Assembly: GCA_032358255.1 (NCBI GenBank)
Contig: JAULBX010031039.1
Span: 112,728-176,727 of the forward strand
Source: Heterotrichella gracilis
Taxonomy: Eukaryota; Sar; Xanthophyceae; Tribonematales; Xanthonemataceae
Direction of reading: 5' to 3'
Length of the DNA stretch: 64,000 nt
This document shows, one piece after another, positions 19,925-30,628 of this stretch. Below the pieces are notes generated by a model. That model had not been told where the DNA came from. It did no database searches and saw only the letters and a program-made list of their open reading frames with translations. The translations under genes and the position numbers were made by a program. Each line of letters begins with the position of its first letter. Position 1 is the first letter of the stretch.

Positions 19925-22900
19925 ATGAGAGCTGCCGCGCAACCGAAACGTCCTACAGATCAATATGCCTTAGACCAGGTACCACACCCTACTTTTGGGC
20001 AACTCAACCTTCGTGTCAATGGCACAATGTTTGTGTGAGGTTTGGAGGCATTCCTGCTTTGCAGGCAAACAAGATCGAGCAGTTCCTGCAAGGTCAGCGA
20101 CAACGAAGCCACACTCTGGCCAGTACCAGCAGCTGGGTAGTACGGTCTGAGCAGCTAGAAGTTGAAAGGTGGGACAAGATGCAGCTCGCCTAACTGTACC
20201 TGGCCAGTACTGCGCAAGTACACAACTTGCGAGAAACACCTGTTCATCCAGGCTGTCCACAGAGGAAGACTTGCGCACCTATGTTCAGCAACTACACAGA
20301 AATCTTAGAAGAAGTTTACTTGGTGATGACGGCTTAGTGGTGTTTGAAGGCCAGGCCTGGGGCAGTGCCACACAGGAGCAAGACCTGTTCGAGGCGGTGA
20401 GTAGAGCCATTCCTTGCCTTCTTCTTTCAACAAGGTTCTGCTGCTTGCTTGGCGAAGCGTACCTGCTTTCAACATGCAGTCACAGCAACCGAATGTATCT
20501 CCCAAAGTTGACTTTGCCTCCAGGTCCGGGAGGTGCATCAGCTCGTGACCCAGTTGGAACAGGATGGTGGTGGTGGTGGCGGTGGTGGTGGTGGTGTTGG
20601 TGGGAGTGGGGCACTGCACCACGCTGCTGAAACAGCCAAGGCCTTGCTGCTCGAGGAGCTGAGGTCACAGGTGGAAACGTTGCGTAGCGAGCTGGAGGGG
20701 CTGTGCACCGCCTCTGCAAAGCAGGCCTCTGAGTTGGAAGGGTGTGTCCTAGGTGTGCTCCCGCTGTGCATCAGGAAGGGATTGGGGCGTGGAACTTCAC
20801 TCAGTCGGCTACAATCAGGTCCGCATTTGGCGCAGCTTAACTGGCATTGCTGCAGCTCTTTGGGTGAACATCAGAAACCTCCCCAAGGAGCTGTCCCGTC
20901 TTGACAACAGCGCATACCCTAGCCAAGGGTTTGCTCCAGCGGGTCACCGCGCCACTTACCGGCCATACCACGTGCACACATGTATTGAGCTTAATACACG
21001 TGAGCAGCTCCTCCTGCACCTCGCTGTGCATCACCACTTCGTTACCCTCCATCCACACTGGTCTGATAGCTGCCACCCCCCCATCCAGGCCACACCGCGA
21101 TGGCGCAAACAGCACCTTTGTTTTGTACCCACAATACTGTATTTCTTTCAGGAAAGTCCGATGGGTCAAGCGTCCTGGCAGTAGAAGACCTTCTACACAG
21201 CAGCACTCAGCCAGGATCCCTGGAGAGCTTGCTGCAGGCGTACCCAGGCGCTGATGATGGGCTGAAACATCAGCTTGTATCCAGCTACCAGGACATCCAG
21301 ACCGCCTTTGAGGAACAACACCAATCCATATACTCAGACATTGACTCTTTCGAGCAGCGTCATGGCGAGCTCGGGGGCTGGCCTGCAGCCGACCACTCCC
21401 TGTTCATGAGTGTGTGGTCGGAGGTGATGCGGTGCTGTGTGCACGGGGGGGACAGGCGCCAGCTGGAGGTCATGGCGCAGAGCATCCCCACCAAGACGCC
21501 GCAAGAGCTGGCTGATCACATGGCATGGTGAGCAACTTGGATTGGAAGTAATGATCGCATCAATCACCATTGTGTGTGCTCATGCACGCGCTCTTGAGCC
21601 ATGTGCCAGTCTGGCTCTGCGGTGCGGGGCTGCCGCACTTGCTCGTTATGGCACGCACCTGCCTTTGGGTGACCGACAACCGTCTGGAATGAAAAAGTTG
21701 TAATGGCTTGAATGTAATGTCACAGGAGTATTTATCGAGGATGTAGTGTTTTTAGGAAAACCATGAAGCTAAAATTAAAGACAATAAATTCAATAAGAAA
21801 AATATAAAGAAGAAAAAAGAATTTGAACGTGTGCTATGACTCTGAAGGTGAGTCAGCAATGACGGACATTACCCTCCCCCCTTGTCCCCCTGCAGGGTCA
21901 AAGGGCACCGCCTGCTGCACACCAAGCGCACCAGCACCTGCGCAGCACACCACCACCAACTCCAACAACTGCTGACAACCGCCAGGGACGCACTCGCGCA
22001 GTCCGCCGCCGCCGCCGCCAGCCGGGTGCACTCGGCCGCCGAGCTGCTGCAGCGCCAGGCCCTGGCGGAGCATGTGCACGGCCAGCTGCAGGTACTGCGT
22101 GGTGAGCGGGAGGCAAGGGAGGTGGTGGCGGCGGCTGAGAGGGAGCAGAAGGAGCAGGTGGGGATGTAATCACACGTGTACCGGATGGATGGATGGAATG
22201 GGTAATGCGCAATACCATTTAGCAAGGTTACAGAGTCTGCCTGGAGTGTAGCGATGAGAAATAGCACTTGCGTTGGCAGCGTCATTCCTTGCAATGCAGT
22301 GATACACAAATGAGAGCAATCCATGGTGCATCACAATGTGTCAGCATGGTTTGCCTGATGCAGCAAAGTGGTGTCATATTGCACAATACCTCCACCCTGA
22401 TAAACCCTTGTCTACTACACCTTTGCACTCTATTTTGTGTGTGCATCGCTCATGTGCGGGATGCAGTTAAGTTGGCGCCCTCTGCGCCGGAGTACAACCA
22501 TGTTCAATCTTCCTCCACGCAAGTGCACATCACTTGTGTGTCGTGCACCGCCCCCATCCTTTCTCTCAGTGCATGCATTCTCCAGGAGGCCGCTGCAACC
22601 CAACGCGAGGCCTGGCGGGTGTGGCGGGTGGAGCAGGCCCGCAAGCGCCGCCTGGTTGCCGCCTACCATGCCCAGGAGGCTGCGCTGCGTGCTGAGCAGC
22701 AGGAGGCGCTGAGGCAGGAGGAGGAGGAGAGGCAGGCGCAGGTGGGAGGAGGGGACTCCCTGGGGTGCTGGGGTTCAGGATTGAGGTTAGGGTTTATGGT
22801 TTAGAGCAATGCTATATGCCATATGCATTGGGGCTTGAGCTAGGGTGCATTGATCAGTCGATGGTCCATATGCATGCCATAGCAGCGGTAGATCTATCGA

Positions 22901-24202
22901 TATCAAAATCTAATTCTTGACAATGTCTAGATGCACATGTGCACGCAGGTGGCGCTTATGTTGAACACAACACACAGACAAGTGCTTCCGTATGCAGCTA
23001 GCCTGGTGTGTGATCAAAGTCTCTGAGAATTTCAACGATGTAGACTCTACAAAGCCTCTGAGGTTCGAGGCTAAGCAGCACTGCGGTTCCCTTCCTTCCC
23101 ACAGGCCCAGCAGCATGCCGCCCACCACCAGGCGCGCATTGAGCACCGCCGCAAGGAGGCCACACGGCGCCAGGAGGCGCGGCTGTCCCAGCTGGCGGCA
23201 CTGCGTGAACAAGTGGAGGCGCAGCAGGCTAGGCTGGATGCGCTGAGGGCCACGGTAGGCCCAATGCCCGGGGCATTGCACTTCACACATATTATTAATG
23301 GTCATAACTCAATTTCCTCTGTGCAGGCCATCATATGCTGCATGCATGCGTACTGTCACAATCCCCATACATTCTGGGGAGTCGGTGCGCTGAACACAGT
23401 GTCCCAGTGACCTATTGGCAGCAAGAAGCTGCCGATACTCATGGCCGGCAATGAATTGTTACAGATGTCCTAAAGTTTAACAATAATTCAACAACCATAT
23501 CCCGCTGATGTGACACGCACACACATGTTAAGCAACCTTGATGGAGCAAGTCATAGGTCGACATGCTGCCATGATGATTATAGTCTGAACCAATCAACTA
23601 GCCCAGGTGGCCAGCAACATAATGGTGTTCACATGATGACTGGAACTTGCAGTGTCATCCCCCCTCCTCCCCTGCCCCCCCAGGTCCAGCCCCACGTTGC
23701 CCCCGACCCCCAGCGCCTGCTCCGGCCCACCGCCGCATGGGCCGCCGACCCGCCCCCTGTGGCCTCGGCATTCAACCCGGTGCATGGCTTCACCACCGCT
23801 GATGTCATCAGGGATACGCGCTTCAGGGTAGGCCTGCCATGGGTTGAGGTTGCTGGGCCAGGCTTCCAGCAGGACCTGTCCACGAATGCTGGTCCACATG
23901 TGTTTAAACGCGGCAAACACGCGCCCTCAATTGCGAAGAGTGTGGCCAATTAAACACCGCTGTTCAGTGTTTGGCTGATGGCTGGATGTGGGCTGGGTGC
24001 ATATGACAGTACGTTGTAGCGCTGCTGCCAGCACCACACACCTGCCCTTGCTGACCAGCTGCTGTGTGTGCAGGTGATGGAGGCTGTGCGGCGCGCAGGG
24101 CTGGGTTCATCAACTTACGCGCGCCACGCCATTGCTGCCGCCGCCCCCGCCACACAGACCCGCAGGGACAATTTCACTAGCCAGCAGCTGGGCCGAGGGT
24201 GA
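19925..24202 (+). CDS. CCDC148: CCDC148-like coiled-coil protein
   Basis: Ten exons: 19925-19978, 20065-20168, 20252-20396, 20524-20752, 21152-21527, 21896-22157, 22586-22741, 23105-23254, 23684-23827 and 24074-24202, all phase-consistent, giving 582 residues (human CCDC148 is of similar size). The N-terminus starts MRAAAQPKRPTDQYALDQ. A central block, GGWPAADHSLFMSVWSE, resembles the conserved W..DH.LF segment of the family. It is followed by long charged coiled-coil stretches (REVVAAAEREQKEQ, EAALRAEQQEALRQEEEE, ARIEHRRKEATRRQEARL). A poly-Gly run encoded by (GGT)n lies near residue 115. The family occurs mainly in organisms with cilia or flagella, although its molecular role is poorly known; it is probably axonemal or basal-body associated here. 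The last exon ends only 219 bp from the convergent ZCCHC10-like gene. Confidence 0.75.
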
Positions 24203-24421
24203 CGGAGCTGAACTTCTGCCGCCAAGCAACAACGCCAGGCTGGCTGGGGTTCAAGCATGTTTCTGGCGCCGGACATCCCCCAAGTTCTTCACCTACCCAC
24301 AGGACCTCAACGGCCTCCCTCTTGCCCACACAAGCGTTCTCCCCCCCCCCCCCACCATGCCCTTGGAGTGCCCTTGCCGCTGCACCACATCTGGCAAACC
24401 ACTAGGGCCTCATCCCTCCCC

Positions 24422-27049
24422 TTAGTCTGAAGCGCCGGAGCTGGTGCCACTGTCACTCCCGCTGCTGCTGCTGGTGCCTGAGGAGGAGCTGGAGGAGGAG
24501 GGGGAGGGGGGGCGGCGGCTGCGCACCGGACTGGGGGCAGGCGGCGCCTCCGCTGGGGGCTCCGCCTCTCCCTCCCCGCCCATCTCCCAGCGGTCATCCA
24601 CATCGCCAGCCCTGCGGGGTGCGTGAGATCAGCATCAGTCTGAGGGGCTTTCGTGTGATGAGTTCAGCGTCCGGTGGTCATGCTAGCTCACAGGTGGTGT
24701 CACACTGGTGGTGTGGCGAGGAAATACGTGCACTTGACACAAAGGATACCAACCTAACCTAGGGTATTGGCCCTTGACGCAAGCGCATCTGCATGTACAG
24801 TAGGGATGCCTGTAACTACATGAGGGTATCTGCATGTGCTCTTGAAGGCTGGTAACTGCATGAGCCACCATTGGCAAACAGGCCGCTGGAGTGCTCCCAG
24901 CACGTACCCTGCAAGTGGTATGTATGCCTCGTCCTCCTCCTCTTTTTCCTCCACCTCCACCCGCCTATCACCCCCAGCCACACGATCAGCCTCGCGAGAG
25001 TGGCGCCGCGCATCCTGCGCCCGGCCCCCCTCCACCCGGGCGCCAGCCTTGGCCTCCCACACAATTGCTGCATGGCCCCTGCGGGGAGCGCCGGCGTGGG
25101 GAGGGGACCGCTCCCGCCTGCTGCGGTCGCCTGCGGCGCTGCCATTGGGGTCCAGTTCCTGTAGCATTGGCGAAAATCCAGGTTGGGGTGGGTGGGGTGA
25201 GGTGACACATGGACGACGGATGCAGGGTGGTGCAGTGCGGGGTGGTGCAGTGCGGGGTGCTGCAGATTGGTTTGGTGTTGAACGGTAGTACACACAGGAT
25301 GCCAATTCGCATGTCCCATGTCGCTGCACATCCCAAGGCAGCCCTGCCTGGCCTTTGTTCAAGCAACCGCCACAATGCCAATGTCAACCGGCATGTGCAG
25401 ACAAGCCACCAGCTCGCACCTTGGCCCGTGCGCCTGGAGGTGAGCGCCGCCGCTCCTCATGCCCCCTCTCCCTCTCCTGGTGCGGCCGCCGCTCCTCATC
25501 TCCCCTCGCCCTCTCCCTGTGAGGGCGCCGTTCCGCTGACACCTCCCTCTCCCCATCCCTGGCATGCCTGCTGTTGGAGTGCGGGCGACCCTCCTCCCCA
25601 CCTTCTCCCCGCCTGCACTCTTCAGTCTTATCCCCCTTGCGGTGCCTCTCCTCCCCTCTTTCCCCAGCCATACGCTCCTCGCGCTGGTCCCGCTTGCCAT
25701 GCCCCTTGTCCCCTTCCTCTGGCATGCCGCCGTCATGTTTATTCCCCTTGCGATGACCCCTCTGTTCAGCCTTGGCGCTGGGCTTGCTGCGCTTGCGGGG
25801 CGGGGAGGGCGCGGGCTCAGAGTCACTGTCAGAACCAGAGCTGGAGGAGCTGTCACTGTCGCTGCTGGAGGTGTCAGAGCCTACGGTGCAGGGGGCAAGG
25901 TGTGATAAGCTACACTACGGCCGCGCACAGTGGGCACACTGCAACAGGAGTAGCAGGTTGCAGACGCAGCGGCGAAAAAGCAGTGCATTTGATTGGGACA
26001 GTGCAGGGCCTCGGTCCGCAAGGCGAAGAATAAACACACCCAATGCGGCCGCGGCTGATGCTGAAATCCAGCAAAGCCCATGATTGATGCTATGCGATAT
26101 GCGTTATGCACAGGTCCCTAACTAGTGCACCGTCACGCAGTGGCATGGCCCCAGCGCAGCTTACCCGAGCTGCTGCTGCTGCTGTCCGATCCAGAGCTGG
26201 AGGAGCTGCTGGTGGTGCCACTCCCACTGCTGCTGCTGCTGCCGCTGCTGCCGCTGTCACTGCTGCTGGTGTCAGACTCGCTGTCACTGCTGTCTGAGTC
26301 TGAACTGCTGCTGCTGCTGCTGCTGGGGCTGGGCTTGCGCTTTTTGGTCTTCCTGGCTGCCAGTGCCTCCTGCTGCTGCGCCTGGCGCACCTCCCGGGGG
26401 TCCAAGGGGGCCTCGCCGGGCTCCATGAAGCGCTGCCGCAGCTGGGGCAACACACAGGAGACAGTGGGCAGATGAAGTGCAAACAACAAGGAATATGCAG
26501 GATTTAGGTGTATGCAGGAATATCATTATAGAGGAGTATGCAATGTGGCACGTTGGTACGAAGTGCAGAACGGAAGAAGTTTGCTTTTGCTTTAACAGCT
26601 TTGGCGTGTGGATGGGGACAAGGAGGGTGGTTAGTACCTTTGGGTTGAGGAGCTGCTGTGTCCTGGAGGGTCGTGCCGCATACGCAGGCTCATTTTTGCA
26701 CTCGTACGTCCAGTGGCCGAGCTAGAGACATGGGGAGCAGGGTTGGCGGCCAGTACACAGCAAGAGGGCAAGCCCATATGCATGCATATGCAAAACTGGG
26801 GAGAAGGCCCACGAAGACCGTGGCAGCGTGCGACATAACGGAGCAGAGTTAAAGGAGTTACCTGTAGACAGCGTTGGCAGGTTTGGTTGTTTGCAGCCCT
26901 CGAGGTCACCTTGGCCTGCGGTGGGCGACAGGCAGGATCAGGTTTGGTGTGAAACAGGACAAGTAGCAAGCGGTGTAGTGAAGAGATGCAGAGAGACAGA
27001 GTGACCCATAGAAGCACATGCGACGTACCCGACCATAACGGCCTGCCAT
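24422..27049 (-). CDS. ZCCHC10: ZCCHC10-like zinc-knuckle protein with long Ser-rich and RE-rich tail
   Basis: Seven exons: 27049-27029 (seven codons), 26915-26862, 26721-26638, 26441-26165, 25880-25420, 25158-24908 and 24611-24422; phase is kept throughout, giving 445 residues. Exons 2 and 3 form the zinc knuckle CQRCLQLGHWTYEC (C-x2-C-x4-H-x4-C), split by an intron. It is followed by RPSRTQQLLNPK, the block that marks ZCCHC10. Then come KKRKP and long runs of Ser/Asp, PPRKRSKPSAK, a very charged RE/RH/ER region, and a Ser-rich C-terminus. Human ZCCHC10 also has a Ser tail but is under half this length. The RS/RE composition suggests a nuclear, RNA-associated protein. The tail exons were placed on phase and composition rather than homology, so their boundaries are slightly less certain. 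Confidence 0.8.
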
Positions 27050-28832
27050 GTGCACAGAACCACTGCCTAGCAGGCTCATCGTGGCGCTTGATGGGTTGCA
27101 CTCAAACGGTTGAACAATAGAGGGGTCTCAAACTCATGGAAGTCGTACTACAGCATGTAACGTTTAACCACACTGGAGTCTACTACTGCAAAGCAGACGA
27201 GCGCCTGCCGTTTAACTAGATTAACAACTTTGCACCATCCACATAAATTGTAAGTCCTTTATTATTGGTTTATTCTGAACTTTTGCCAATAGCTGACAAC
27301 CTTCACAGCCAGCGACCACTTGGGGTTCCTATGATTGATGCTGTTTCTCTTTCAAACAGGGTCTTGCACGCAGTTCGGCCCTTGCCCCCTCCAAACGCAA
27401 GAGTTTTATGCACTTGTAACATGGCAAGTTGGCGATAGCTTGAAAACTTAATGTCCCAGACAAATGCGGCGGCACCATTCTCCTTTCACCATTAATGACA
27501 AGGTCTTCTCCATTACAAATATGTGTGAGCCAGTAGGGCGTGCATATCCGGTGAAGCATGAACACCTACTTTTGCGTGCTGATCCAATACCTGTACATAT
27601 GTTTGGATCTTGTTAGAAGTAACCTCCGGTACCGGGTACAAACATACTGTTGCACAAATTGGCGTTCTGTTATCGGCCATATGATGAAGATGTGTAATAT
27701 AAAAAACAAGTAATATGAAACAGAAACATCACTGGTAATTAATTGGGCAGTCCACAGTACCAACAGTTTTAGGGCATAATATCACATAATTGACTAGGAG
27801 CAATGTCAGCTTTTTCCTCGCTTGCCCCTCCTTTGAAAATTCCACGCCAGACCAGGAAGTGCTGCTGGCTGCCTTCAGGGCCGTGTGGCTAAAGCCTGGC
27901 TCAAATGTTGCATGCAGTTAGGCGAACTTCCCTCAGAACGGCAGGTAGCACGCAGTCAAGAACGCCTCCCTGCAAAGCAGCGGGCGGGATCATCAGGTGG
28001 GGTCGGCAGATTTATCAAGGCTATGCCAACGCAAACACAAGCTAGCTACATATCATTGACAGAAGACATTCAAATACGGCATTGCCAGGCATTCCAGCTA
28101 TTGAAGCGCTCAACAATCCATCAGTTCCATGCAGTCACAATGCTGCCAATGTTGACGCACGGCATGCCACTGCTAGCTATACGGCACTGGACAGCCACCT
28201 TGGTGCACTCCCACAGCCTGTGCAATGTGCCCCAGGCCCAGCGCTACCTCCCGACACACACAGTGGGCGCAGTCTCGGTGCAGCAGCGAGCATAAACCAT
28301 ATGACTTGCACAGTGAGCGCAGGTGTGGTGCAGTCCTGTCCCCGTGTATACTTACAGTGCAGGCCCGTACTGGCCTGGCAGAGTGATGAGTGCTGAGCGG
28401 CAGGACTTTGGCAACTGCAGGCATGGACACGCATACGTCAGCGATGGTTGTGCATAAAAGGGAAGAATTGATACATTATTCTGATGTGATTTATATGTGC
28501 AATGCTCAATCACATGTGCAAATTAACCTGGTCAGGCAGGATCACAAGTTGGTGAAAGAAGGCCTATGCACAGCAAACCCGCCCTAAGAGTTGCTCCCAC
28601 TACCGCATGCATCCACTGACACAGGCTTGCAGGCGGTGGTCCTTATCAACAAATTTCTGTTATGGTCAGCCTGTCACTGTCATTGCACACCCAGTAATCA
28701 CGTCACTGCATGCCATGAACCACCCTGGTATGCCAGCAATCTGCCTCACGCAAACCAGCATCCCCTCCCACCACCCCTCCGCATCCCCACACAGCAAACA
28801 CCCCACCACCCCTAGCCCCCCGCCATTCTTAC
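27050..28832. other. No firmly supported gene; may hold 3' exons of the secreted-protein gene
   Basis: 27120-27800 is notably A/T-rich. The secreted-protein gene on minus ends its last clear exon with a good donor (CTTG|GTAAGA at 28832), so its terminal exon or exons should lie between here and ZCCHC10. I could not identify them. An open minus-strand frame at 27565-27329 is protein-like but has no recognisable family. Confidence 0.35.
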
Positions 28833-30628
28833 CAAGCCGTACGCCGTCTTGCACACGCTGGGGCAGATGGCGCCCCCCCTGGGACCAGCAATCGCTGCAC
28901 TGCACTCACTGCTCCCCCTGCCAAACCTCCCAGTCAGATCCGGGCTGGCCACCAGCGCTGCATTGCATTGCTGCACCAGGGCCGCCTTAGGCTTGGCCAG
29001 CCACACCCTGATTTCATTTTCTCCCAGGCCCAGCACCCGCCCAATGGCTATAAGGTTGTCTGCCAGGCTGGGGGTGCCGCAGCTCCCCTGGGGACCAGTA
29101 ATTACCGCGCTGCCCATCTCGAAATCGATGCCGCAGTCGTCAAGGAGCTTGGAGCTGGGTTGGGGGTGGAGGGGGGTCAGGGCTTGCGTGCAAAGCGGGG
29201 TTGAGGTTGGGGGTGCAACCAATGGTGCAGAGCACGTGGCGTACCATGTGACATTTGGCTCATGTACATATGGTAACATGGATGGTACCAGTATGGTGTA
29301 TACATGTCATGTGATATTGTCACACAATCATACTGCCAAAGCTATTAAACCCTAAACCCTAAACCCTCAACCTTAAACCCTAAACCCTAAACCCTAAAAC
29401 CATGCATTCCAGCAGTACAGCCAAGTTGGCGGTCAGCCTGCACCGCCTTAAGCCAACCAGCTCTCTCCTGGCACTGCTTATATCATCTCTGATGGATGGT
29501 ATGCCCCAGCGGTGACAATGCAGCCAGATGAATGATATTAGTTAGATAGTTACATGCATTCCAGCAATACAGCCAGATGAATGATATAGTCCATGGCAAT
29601 GAGACAATGTGGGTGATGCATCAGTGCATCACATGTGTCAGACGCCAGGTTGTTGCATGGGTTCCGTTGCACTTACTAGATGCATCCCATTGGGTATGGC
29701 GCGGTGGCAAAGGCATCTCTGCACTCAAACGACAGCTGCACAAGGGGGGGGGTCACAGTCAGAAAGAAGCAGGGGAGGACTGCGGCCCAAAGTAATACAA
29801 CATACCCATGGGATAAAACCGACAGCCACCCTGCTGCCAGGGTCTACCCCAGCAGATTGTGCCTAGTCCCGCAGGCGTCCAATGCCGCATGAAACCCTGC
29901 GCATAACCCTACACAGCGTACCCTTACCGCCAGCAACTTGTTCCTGCACCTTGCCCCATGTTTATTTGCCACCACACAAGACTGTAAACTAACCTTATCC
30001 AAACCCCAGACAGCAACCCCTTACCGCCTGCAGGTTGGTCTCGCACTGTGCCCCGCAGGTGTCCGCCGCCACCTGGCAGTAGCCGCTGAGCTGCCACTGG
30101 TGGGGGAAGGCGGCCAGCTGCTGCTCAACGCACCCAAGGATCTGGGTGCCGGTGAGGTTGAACCAGGCGTCAACCTGAGGCGCAGGGGGTGGGTGGGTGG
30201 AGGTCATCGTCTGTGTCTGGTGAGTGGTGGCAGTAGCAATAGCAATGCAATTTGAGCACCTCAATCCAGAATGTGAATGCCTCAGGGGCTGAGCAAGCCT
30301 GGAGTTGCCGCATTCCTATGTAGCCAAAGGAGAGCCAACGGTAGGATATGTGCACCACGTGGCCTACCTGCGCGTTGTCCCAGTTGTAGAACTTCTGCAG
30401 CGTCTGGATGTAGTTGAGGTCCTCGTAGGGGATGTCGATCACGTCGCCAACCTCCAGCGCCAGGCGGGGGGTGGAGCGGCTGTGGGTGAGGCTGGTGGCC
30501 AGCTGGGACAGCCGCCCCCATGCGTTGGGCAGCACCCCCGCGCTGCTGTGCTCCTCAAGGAGGGAGGCGTGGGCCAGGGGGGAGAGGGAGAGGGCGAGGA
30601 CGAGGAGGGGGAGGAGGGAGAGCCGCAT
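28833..30628 (-). CDS. Secreted Cys-containing protein of unknown family (3' end unresolved)
   Basis: Three exons are supported: 30628-30368, 30174-30025 and 29147-28833, in phase, giving 242 residues before the unresolved 3' end. The start MRLSLLPLLVLALSLSPLAHA is a classical signal peptide. The mature part contains VGDVIDIPYEDLNYIQTLQ, a potential N-glycosylation site in NLTG, and at least nine cysteines, including CQVAADTCGAQC and the segment CKTAYGL near the end. It looks extracellular, vacuolar or cell-wall. I do not recognise the family. The acceptor of the third exon (ctccaag) is not ideal; a small 16-nt exon-like segment (29957-29942 region) with good signals was not included because it breaks the frame. 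Confidence 0.55.
29346..29400 (+). repeat. Interstitial telomere-like repeat (CCCTAAA)n
   Basis: About seven imperfect CCCTAAA units within the second intron of the secreted-protein gene. This corresponds to the TTTAGGG plant/green-algal telomere repeat. Confidence 0.85.

Noticed and set aside
26125-26475. Leu-rich plus-strand frame resembling a membrane protein
   Set aside because: It is the antisense of the Ser-rich ZCCHC10 exon (CTG repeats opposite CAG/AGC).
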